Shown here: positions 1 to 4,718 of the stretch, piece by piece | Layout of the letters: the number at the start of each line of letters is the position of its first letter | Numbering within the stretch: position 1 is the stretch's first letter | Assembly: GCA_017616955.1 (NCBI GenBank) | Contig: JAFZXD010000092.1 | Span: forward strand, 1-5,394 | From: Eubacterium sp. | Lineage (GTDB): Bacteria > Bacillota > Clostridia > Lachnospirales > Lachnospiraceae | Length of the DNA stretch: 5,394 bases | Reading direction: 5' to 3' | Position numbers and translations under genes: made by a program | The notes under the pieces: model-generated | The model's database searches: none | What the model saw: only the letters and a program-made list of their open reading frames with translations | What the model was told of the DNA's origin: nothing

Positions 1-305
1 GCTTTCTTAAGGATTGGTCTGTAATCTTCGCTTGCATCACAAAGAGCTCTAGCGATACCATGTCTGATAGCACCAGCCTGTCCTGTGAATCCACCACCAT
101 ATACGTTAACCATAACATCGAACTTTCCTTCTGTTCCTGTAACAGCGAAAGGCTGTCTTACGATAACCTTAAGTGTCTCAAGACCGAAGTACTCTTCAAC
201 ATCTTTCTTATTTACTGTAATCTTTCCACTACCAGGAGTAACATATACTCTGGCAACAGAACTCTTTCTTCTACCTGTTCCGTAGTATCTTGTAGACTTA
301 GCCAT
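1..305 (-). CDS. rpsI: 30S ribosomal protein S9, 3' end cut by window edge
   Basis: S9 is a small-subunit head protein whose C-terminal tail reaches toward the P-site tRNA. The frame starts at ATG 305-303 and reads [20 protein letters not shown], followed by the family's conserved [21 protein letters not shown] block at about residues 69-89. About 101 of the usual ~130 residues are present; the basic C-terminal tail lies beyond the window's left edge, so the gene is partial but shows no damage. A strong AGGAGG site (320-315) sits 9 nt before the ATG, only a few nt after the rplM stop codon. The 17-nt gap to rplM and the lack of a promoter or terminator between them indicate co-transcription and probably coupled translation with rplM, the usual L13-S9 pairing. 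Family assignment is certain from the translation. Confidence 0.97.
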   Translation of the reverse strand, partial: MAKSTRYYGTGRRKSSVARVYVTPGSGKITVNKKDVEEYFGLETLKVIVRQPFAVTGTEGKFDVMVNVYGGGFTGQAGAIRHGIARALCDASEDYRPILKK

Positions 306-322
306 TTATAGTTTCCTCCTTC

Positions 323-760
323 TTAGTACTTGATTGTAAGCTCTTCAGGCTGCTGTGCCTGGTGCTTATGCTCTGGTCCTGCATATACGAAAAGCTTCTT
401 GTACATTGTTCTTCCAAGAGGTCCCTTTGGAAGCATACCCTTTACTGCATGTTCGATAACGAACTCAGGTTTCTTCTCAAGCTTCTCCTTAAGAGTAGCT
501 GACTTCATGCCACCAATATAATCTGAGTGATGATAGTAAAGCTTATCGTTAAGCTTGTTTCCTGATACTCTGATCTTCTCTGCATTGATTACGATTACAT
601 AATCACCTGTGTCCATGTGTGGTGTATAAGTTGGCTTATTCTTTCCTCTTAACACCTTAGCCACTTCAGACGCAAGACGTCCAAGTGTCTGTCCTTCTGC
701 ATCAACTACATACCATTTTCTTTCAATGGATGATGCTGTAGCCATGTAGCTCTTACTCAT
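323..760 (-). CDS. rplM: 50S ribosomal protein L13
   Basis: L13 is an early-assembling 23S rRNA-binding protein and, in several bacteria, represses its own mRNA. The 145-residue product is the normal family length. Recognisable blocks are the N-terminal [20 protein letters not shown], then [34 protein letters not shown], and the family hallmark [13 protein letters not shown], ending in [15 protein letters not shown] chose ATG 760-758 ([11 protein letters not shown]) because a perfect AAGGAGGA (775-768) lies 7 nt upstream. The frame stays open to a TTG at 799, but that codon lies inside the leader hairpin and adds residues with no family match. It is the first gene of an rplM-rpsI unit with its own sigma-A promoter and a structured leader, so autogenous control by L13 is a reasonable inference. 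The stop is 17 nt before rpsI. Confidence 0.97.
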   Translation of the reverse strand: MSKSYMATASSIERKWYVVDAEGQTLGRLASEVAKVLRGKNKPTYTPHMDTGDYVIVINAEKIRVSGNKLNDKLYYHHSDYIGGMKSATLKEKLEKKPEFVIEHAVKGMLPKGPLGRTMYKKLFVYAGPEHKHQAQQPEELTIKY

Positions 761-767
761 CTTTAAA

Positions 768-775
768 TCCTCCTT
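768..775 (-). promoter_or_regulatory. rplM ribosome binding site that fixes the start
   Basis: AAGGAGGA on the minus strand, 7 nt before ATG 760. It decides between this ATG and the longer open frame reaching 799. It lies 7 nt downstream of a leader hairpin with a GCGA tetraloop, so ligand binding to that hairpin could plausibly affect ribosome access (inference). Confidence 0.9.
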
Positions 776-782
776 AAATTCT

Positions 783-885
783 GGATTGCCTCGCGACAAC
801 CCGACTCGTCTGCCATAAATGACAGAGTAGTCTACTCTGGTGTAACGTTACACCTTTTTCGACTCCATCTTTAGTGTCACACAGC
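783..885 (-). promoter_or_regulatory. Structured 5' leader of rplM, candidate L13 leader
   Basis: This is the untranslated leader between the predicted transcription start (~885) and the rplM ribosome binding site. Seen in the sequence: an 8-bp hairpin 802-783 (GGGUUGUC / GGCAAUCC, two G-U pairs) capped by the GNRA tetraloop GCGA. Abutting it with no gap is a hairpin 832-803, with inner stem UCUGUC/GGCAGA, loop AUUUAU, a 2x2 internal loop and outer stem GACU/AGUC. Upstream are CAGAGUAG-A-CUACUCUG (839-823), which is mutually exclusive with the 832-803 hairpin, and the palindrome GGUGUAACGUUACACC (854-839). No U-tract follows any hairpin, so control of translation is likelier than attenuation. 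Firmicutes rplM mRNAs are known to carry an L13 leader RNA that binds L13; the position here matches, but I cannot run the covariance model. Confidence 0.72.
839..854. repeat. 16-bp perfect palindrome in the rplM leader
   Basis: GGTGTAACGTTACACC equals its own reverse complement over all 16 bp. In RNA it can fold as a 6-bp stem (GGUGUA/UACACC) with loop ACGU. In DNA it sits about 30-45 bp downstream of the predicted rplM start, where a dimeric regulator could bind. The first interpretation is favoured because hairpins cluster here. Confidence 0.7.
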
Positions 886-890
886 CTCAT

Positions 891-919
891 ATTGTACTTT
901 AAATGTACATACTTGTCAA
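891..919 (-). promoter_or_regulatory. Sigma-A promoter of rplM-rpsI
   Basis: On the minus strand, TTGACA (919-914, exact -35 consensus) is followed by 17 nt and then TACAAT (896-891, 5 of 6 to TATAAT). Spacing is optimal. Predicted start is near 885. The -35 box contains the whole truA stop codon TGA (918-916). This strength suits a ribosomal protein operon. Confidence 0.88.
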
Positions 920-1737
920 CAGATTTTTTTATATTCTATTCCCATCATTGTAAGACCATTTGCAGGTGCTGTAGGACCCGCATCTGCTCTATCGTGCGAT
1001 TCAAGACATTTGTCTATATCTGACACGTCCATCAGTCCATTTCCGATATCTAAAAGTGTACCGGCAATGATACGCACCATATTGTAAAGGAATCCTGATC
1101 CTGTCACACGAATCCTTATCATCTGACCATACTCTGAAACCTTTCCAAGTTTGATATCTTCCTCTGAAACAGAATAAGAATCTACAATCTGTCCATATTT
1201 ATATGTATCAACTATTATATCTATACTGTAAACCGTTCTGACTGTAGTCTCGACCTGTGAACCCGCAGAGCAAAATGCCCCGAAATCATGTTCACCTTCC
1301 AGCTTTAGAGCTGCAGCCTTCATCTTTGCCAGATCCAGCTTTCGATAAGTGAAATGACTATACAGTCTGTACACCGGTGAAGGAAATCTGTCATTCCAGA
1401 TTTTATATTCATATGTTTTTACCGAATCACAATGTCTCGGATGGAAATCTGCTTCAACCTCTTTCGATTCTATAACTCTTATATCCTCAGGCAGTGAATT
1501 ATTGACTGCATAACATATCTTTTCAGGCGGTATTCTGGTTTCAGTATCAAATACGCAGACATTTCCGTGAGAATGAACTCCTGCATCTGTCCTGCTGGCT
1601 CCTATTACTCTTATCTCCTCTCCCGTAAGCTGAGATAACGCATCGTTCAGAGTGCCCTCTATCGTCCCGGCATTTTCCTGACACTGCCATCCGCTGTATG
1701 AAGTTCCGTCGTATGCAACTCGAAGTAATACTCTCAT
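916..1737 (-). CDS. truA: tRNA pseudouridine(38-40) synthase TruA
   Basis: TruA isomerises uridines 38, 39 and 40 in the anticodon arm of many tRNAs to pseudouridine in the cytoplasm. The product is 273 residues, against about 247-270 in well-known homologues. It shows MRVLLRVAYDGTSYSGWQ at the N terminus, the catalytic block GASRTDAGVHSHGNV (nucleophile Asp about residue 51), DFHPRHCDSVKTYEYKI (residues 98-113), EGEHDFGAFCSAGS, and the C-terminal VTGSGFLYNMVRIIAGTLLD (211-230). A stretch of about 20-25 residues at 178-204 is extra relative to the simpler family pattern and lies just before the GSGFLYNMVR strand. ATG 1737 is preferred over TTG 1740, one codon upstream, because AGGA (1749-1746) is 8 nt before the ATG. 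It starts 18 nt after ecfT, as in the conserved ecf-truA-rplM order of Firmicutes. All key motifs are intact. Confidence 0.97.
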   Translation of the reverse strand: MRVLLRVAYDGTSYSGWQCQENAGTIEGTLNDALSQLTGEEIRVIGASRTDAGVHSHGNVCVFDTETRIPPEKICYAVNNSLPEDIRVIESKEVEADFHPRHCDSVKTYEYKIWNDRFPSPVYRLYSHFTYRKLDLAKMKAAALKLEGEHDFGAFCSAGSQVETTVRTVYSIDIIVDTYKYGQIVDSYSVSEEDIKLGKVSEYGQMIRIRVTGSGFLYNMVRIIAGTLLDIGNGLMDVSDIDKCLESHDRADAGPTAPANGLTMMGIEYKKIC

Positions 1738-1745
1738 CAATATAT

Positions 1746-1750
1746 TCCTG
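1746..1750 (-). promoter_or_regulatory. truA ribosome binding site that fixes the start
   Basis: CAGGA on the minus strand with core AGGA 8 nt from ATG 1737 and 5 nt from TTG 1740; the spacing and codon both favour the ATG. It lies in the 18-nt gap after ecfT, so translation of truA may be coupled to ecfT. Confidence 0.7.
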
Positions 1751-1755
1751 TTTCT

Positions 1756-2493
1756 TTACTTTAATACAAGCATCAAAAGTATGCTTGCGGCAAGAGCGAT
1801 TATAAATATAAGAAGAATCACCTCATCAACCCATGTGAACTTAAGCTCATGAACACATTTTCTTCTTTTAACAGAAGTATACTGACGCATTTCCATCGCC
1901 GTCATCTGTCTTCCTGATTTTATAATCGTACACTTATAATTCGGAATCGCCAGCATGATGTCTTTTCTCAGCTTACTCATGAAGCTGCCACCATCAGGAT
2001 CAACTCCTCTTGCCCTCTGAGCCATCTTAACCCTTTTCTTCTCTCTTTCGAGATGAGGGACAAATGTCAACACAGCGCTTAATCTCTTAGCTGTTTGAGC
2101 ATTGAGTCCAAAACCTTTTGCCAATCCATCCAATACATCCGACTGTTTCATAGTCTGCGATATAAATCCGGCAATCAACGTCAAAAGTAAGAGCTTTATC
2201 AGTAGAAATGCTCCAATCTTTATAGAAACAAATATCGCTACTATGATCGATATTATCAATGATATGACAAATGCTCTGATAGACAGCATCAAAGCTTTAT
2301 ACAAATCGACTTCGGTTATGGCCACTATTACAAGCGCCATAGCAATTCCTATTATCAAAACCTGCCATTTCCATCCGACAGCCATTATCAACGTAAGTAA
2401 AACGAAAACATAAAGCTTAGTACGCGGATCATATGACGCAAGGTTTCCCAATCGTCTTTCTTTATTAACCTTATTATTTGCTGAATTATCCAT
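1756..2493 (-). CDS. ecfT: ECF transporter transmembrane coupling protein EcfT
   Basis: EcfT is the membrane scaffold of energy-coupling-factor importers. It joins the ATPase pair EcfA to interchangeable substrate-binding S components for vitamins or metal ions. The 245-residue product has a hydrophilic N-terminal tail, then SYDPRTKLYVFVLL (DPRTKL is typical of the family). Hydrophobic segments lie at about 27-43, 44-61, 70-91 and 93-113, followed by a long cytoplasmic coupling region and a C-terminal membrane segment at 224-244. The first Ala-Arg-Gly coupling motif is present (MAQRARGVDPDG, ARG at 161-163). The second, usually near AMEARGY, reads AMEMRQY (199-205), so its ARG core is not canonical. 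I chose ATG 2493 because GAGGAA (2507-2502) is too close to the alternative ATG 2499. It starts 27 nt after ecfA and ends 18 nt before truA. No S component is encoded here. Confidence 0.93.
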   Translation of the reverse strand: MDNSANNKVNKERRLGNLASYDPRTKLYVFVLLTLIMAVGWKWQVLIIGIAMALVIVAITEVDLYKALMLSIRAFVISLIISIIVAIFVSIKIGAFLLIKLLLLTLIAGFISQTMKQSDVLDGLAKGFGLNAQTAKRLSAVLTFVPHLEREKKRVKMAQRARGVDPDGGSFMSKLRKDIMLAIPNYKCTIIKSGRQMTAMEMRQYTSVKRRKCVHELKFTWVDEVILLIFIIALAASILLMLVLK

Positions 2494-2501
2494 TCTCATA
2501 C

Positions 2502-2507
2502 TTCCTC
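2502..2507 (-). promoter_or_regulatory. ecfT ribosome binding site that fixes the start
   Basis: GAGGAA on the minus strand; the AGGA core is 9 nt before ATG 2493 but only 3 nt before ATG 2499, so the downstream start is favoured. Confidence 0.75.
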
Positions 2508-2520
2508 ACGAAGATTTAGT

Positions 2521-3849
2521 CTACTCAACAGTGATGACACATTTACCTTCTTCAGACAGTGCAGCAATTATATCAGCAATATGTTTCGCACTGTATTTAT
2601 CAAGTCCTGCAAATGGTTCATCAAGAAGAAGAAAATCAGGGTTTAAAGCCATAGCACCGGCAAGCGCTGCAAGCTTCTGTTCTCCCATAGAAAGCTTCAA
2701 TGGAGATTTATCCCACAGATTCTTCTTTAAGCCAACAAAGTCCAAAACAGACTGTGCCATGGTCCTCGCCTTGGCTTTATCTATTCCGTCCGAAAGCGGT
2801 CCAAACATAACATCATCAAGAACCGTATTATCAACAAAACCATCTTCCGGATACTGGAATACATAACCAATCTTTGAATTGTCAGCTTTAAATATCTCAC
2901 CTTCCTGAGGTATCAGAAGACCTCCGATAAGTTTTAAAAGTGAAGACTTTCCGGCTCCACTGGTTCCGGTTATTCTATAATATGAACCGGTTTTAAATCT
3001 TAGATTCAATCTATTTAAAAGTTGTCTGTCACCATAACCATACGATACATTATGTAAACTAATTCCATTCTCTCGATTTCCGGAGGATCTTGATATCGTG
3101 TCAATTCGAAGTGCAGGTGAATCTCCCGCAGATGATACTTCCTCCGAAGAGATATTTTCTCTTCCGTAGTCATTTACATATTGCATTCCGTCCAGATCAA
3201 TCTCTCTGAGCTTTCCGTCAGCCAACTCATATACTATATCTGTTTTTTCAAGAATAGTTTTCATTTTAGAAAATACGATAACAGTCTGCCCACGTTTTTT
3301 TGCACTCTTTATTATCATATTCATATACTTGGAAGCATCAGTACGAGACTGCATACTGAACGCTTCATCAAGAATAAGCAAATCCGGATGTGTTATAAGA
3401 ACACTTATCAGCGCAGCTCTCTGCTGCTGTCCATCACTAAGTGAACTGTACGTTCTGGATTGTTTTCTGGCCAGATCGTATTTCTTCATATGAAACTTTG
3501 CACGCTTGGTTATATTCTTAACAGGAAGCCCCATATTCTCAGGTCCAAAAAGAATATCACGACCTACGCTTTCAAATACTATTCCGTCCTTAGGATTCTG
3601 ATATACAATCCCACACTGCTTATGCAACTTGCTCTCATCCAACTGAGAGAAAGGATCATACCCGTTAATTATAACCTTCCCAAGGGTTTCCGGTTTTGTA
3701 AGTCCCGCAAGATAATATGCAAGACTACTCTTTCCACAGCCATTTCTTCCTGTTATCCCAATTATTTCCCCTTTATTGGCAGAAAATGAAATACTGCTTC
3801 CGGGTACACTATTCATTTGTAATTCATTAATCTTTATATACGGAAACAT
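2521..3849 (-). CDS. ecfA: Fused tandem ECF-transporter ATPase (EcfA-EcfA), C-terminally short
   Basis: This cytoplasmic ABC ATPase powers ECF vitamin/metal importers with EcfT. Relatives often have two genes here, ecfA1 and ecfA2; this 442-residue product carries both domains. Domain 1: Walker A GRNGCGKSS (34-42), Q-loop VYQNPKDG (Gln 84), the EcfA-typical FGPENMGLP, signature LSDGQQQR (137-144), Walker B LLILDEAF (Glu 162). The expected H-loop (ITHDM in relatives) reads VFSKM, with Ser 194 in place of His, and the D-loop reads SMQS instead of a form like SMLD. A Ser-rich linker spans ~222-262. Domain 2: Walker A GTSGAGKSS (295-303), FQYPEDG (Gln 332), LSMGE (386-390), LLLDEPFAGLD (Glu 411), then the protein stops after VITVE, just where the H-loop His is expected. 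No frame after the TAG restores it. Start: ATG 3849 is chosen; GTG 3858 is in frame, and neither has a clear Shine-Dalgarno sequence. Confidence 0.9.
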   Translation of the reverse strand: MFPYIKINELQMNSVPGSSISFSANKGEIIGITGRNGCGKSSLAYYLAGLTKPETLGKVIINGYDPFSQLDESKLHKQCGIVYQNPKDGIVFESVGRDILFGPENMGLPVKNITKRAKFHMKKYDLARKQSRTYSSLSDGQQQRAALISVLITHPDLLILDEAFSMQSRTDASKYMNMIIKSAKKRGQTVIVFSKMKTILEKTDIVYELADGKLREIDLDGMQYVNDYGRENISSEEVSSAGDSPALRIDTISRSSGNRENGISLHNVSYGYGDRQLLNRLNLRFKTGSYYRITGTSGAGKSSLLKLIGGLLIPQEGEIFKADNSKIGYVFQYPEDGFVDNTVLDDVMFGPLSDGIDKAKARTMAQSVLDFVGLKKNLWDKSPLKLSMGEQKLAALAGAMALNPDFLLLDEPFAGLDKYSAKHIADIIAALSEEGKCVITVE

Positions 3850-3878
3850 AATAACCACACATTCACATTAATAATTTA

Positions 3879-3906
3879 ATTATAGCTACACCGAACAACA
3901 TTTTAA
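3879..3906 (-). promoter_or_regulatory. Candidate sigma-A promoter(s) of ecfA-ecfT-truA
   Basis: A perfect TATAAT lies at 3884-3879 on the minus strand with a weak -35 TTAAAA (4 of 6 matches) 16 nt upstream. A second candidate just upstream is TTGTTA (3929-3924), 18 nt, TAAAAT (3905-3900). A promoter is expected because an intrinsic terminator separates this unit from rplQ. From TATAAT, transcription would begin near 3872, leaving a ~23-nt leader before ATG 3849. AT richness makes chance matches likely, so confidence is moderate. Confidence 0.5.
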
Positions 3907-3990
3907 CACATTTGACGTATATTTAACAATCAAAAGTAATTATTAAGCTGGTAGAATAAATCAGATAATAGAAAATATATACTACAGACA

Positions 3991-4019
3991 TAAAAAGACC
4001 CGAGACATTGTCTCGGGTC
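3991..4019 (-). terminator. Intrinsic terminator after rplQ
   Basis: On the minus strand GACCCGAGAC and GTCTCGGGTC form a perfect 10-bp GC-rich stem (4019-4010 with 4006-3997) around a 3-nt loop, followed at once by TTTTTA. It lies 30 nt after the rplQ stop. No U-tract follows on the plus strand, so it works in the minus direction. It should end the alpha-operon transcript and insulate ecfA. Confidence 0.93.
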
Positions 4020-4048
4020 AACTATTTAATGGTATAAATCAATGTAGA

Positions 4049-4585
4049 TTATACAAGCTCGAGGAATACTTCGAGAGCTCCGTCTCCTTTACGCTGACCG
4101 ATCTTTACGATACGTGTGTATCCACCCTTACGTCCAGCATACTTAACACCATACTCTGTGAAAAGCTTATCTGTAAGGTCAACTTTCTTAGTACCGCTCT
4201 TCTTGCCTGCTGCATCCTCAGGAACCTCAGTTACAGGATAAAGAACCTTGAGCATCTCTCTACGAGCGTGAAGTCTTGAAGGCTTATCCTTCTTAACTGT
4301 CTTCTCGATCTCGTCATAAACAGTAACTTTCTTACCATCTACAACTTCCTTTACTCTCTTTCCGTCTTTATCTTTACGAGCTTCCTTAGCCTTAACTGTT
4401 ACTTCTTCGAAGTTATCCTTCTCATTAACAGCAAGAGTGATAAGGTGCTCAGCGATCTTTCTTACTTCCTTAGCTCTAGCTTCAGTAGTCTTGATCTTTC
4501 CCTTATAGATTAACTGTGTTACCTGACTTCTAAGAAGTGCTTTTCTCTGATCTGACTTCTTACCAAGTTTTCTATACATTGCCAT
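4049..4585 (-). CDS. rplQ: 50S ribosomal protein L17, enlarged form
   Basis: L17 is a large-subunit protein near the peptide exit tunnel. The translation begins MAMYRKLGKKSDQRKALLRS and contains the family's IKTTEARAKEVRKIAEHLITLA, LHARREML, KLFTEYGVKYAGRKGGYTRIVKIGQRKGD and C-terminal FLELV. It has 178 residues against about 113-127 in E. coli and Bacillus. The excess is one highly charged block between LITLA and the LHARR motif (about residues 53-103, rich in Lys, Glu and Asp) and a shorter one at about 118-134. From memory, long L17 proteins occur in Lachnospiraceae, so this looks like a lineage trait rather than damage. The start is fixed by AAGGAGG (4600-4594), 8 nt before ATG 4585. It follows rpoA by 133 nt and is closed by an intrinsic terminator. 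Confidence 0.96.
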   Translation of the reverse strand: MAMYRKLGKKSDQRKALLRSQVTQLIYKGKIKTTEARAKEVRKIAEHLITLAVNEKDNFEEVTVKAKEARKDKDGKRVKEVVDGKKVTVYDEIEKTVKKDKPSRLHARREMLKVLYPVTEVPEDAAGKKSGTKKVDLTDKLFTEYGVKYAGRKGGYTRIVKIGQRKGDGALEVFLELV

Positions 4586-4718
4586 TTTAATTTCCTCCTT
4601 ACCTGCACGATATCCTTATCGGATCAATGCGGTCTTCACCATGCGTACTTACTCCTTCCGCTTAGGTGGTGTAATTCCCGATTAAATAATCGAAAATCGT
4701 AATTTATAAGATAATTAA
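4586..4718 (-). other. rpoA-rplQ intergenic region
   Basis: A 133-nt spacer, unusually long for genes within the same ribosomal operon. It holds the rplQ Shine-Dalgarno (4600-4594), the mini-ORF described separately, and a weak AT-rich inverted repeat CGATT-ATTT-AATCG (4692-4679). I found no convincing sigma-A promoter and no intrinsic terminator here, so rplQ is most simply transcribed with rpoA. Confidence 0.6.
4616..4642 (-). CDS. Possible 8-codon leader ORF upstream of rplQ
   Basis: Between rpoA and rplQ, an ATG at 4642-4640 preceded by AAGGAG (4657-4652, 9 nt spacing) opens a frame coding MVKTALIR and stopping at TAA 4618-4616. The stop is 16 nt before the rplQ AAGGAGG. The Shine-Dalgarno quality and spacing equal those of the real genes. 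Its product resembles nothing I recognise. It could be a translated leader peptide influencing rplQ, a relic, or coincidence. Confidence 0.35.
   Translation of the reverse strand: MVKTALIR

Noticed and set aside
60..311. Plus-strand open frames over rpsI
   Set aside because: Antisense to a certain ribosomal protein gene; the translations are Ser/Cys/Thr-rich and lack a ribosome binding site or family resemblance.
761..799. Longer rplM start at TTG 799
   Set aside because: The added 13 residues do not resemble L13, the start codon lies within a leader hairpin, and ATG 760 has a perfect Shine-Dalgarno at ideal spacing.
2521..2560. Frameshift or stop recoding at the end of ecfA
   Set aside because: Reading on after TAG gives a TGA within five codons, and neither alternative frame yields a His-Asp H-loop or EcfA-like C terminus, so the short end looks like true loss, not recoding.
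2102..3789. Plus-strand open frames opposite ecfT and ecfA (2102-2413, 2531-2866, 3181-3444, 3460-3789)
   Set aside because: All lie wholly antisense to genes with recognised motifs, lack Shine-Dalgarno sequences, and read as low-information shadows.
3991..4019. Bidirectional terminator
   Set aside because: The plus-strand side lacks a U-tract after the stem and there is no plus-strand gene to terminate.
4660..4718. Internal promoter for rplQ
   Set aside because: The AT-rich stretch offers only poor -10/-35 pairs at wrong spacing; nothing comparable to the rplM promoter.
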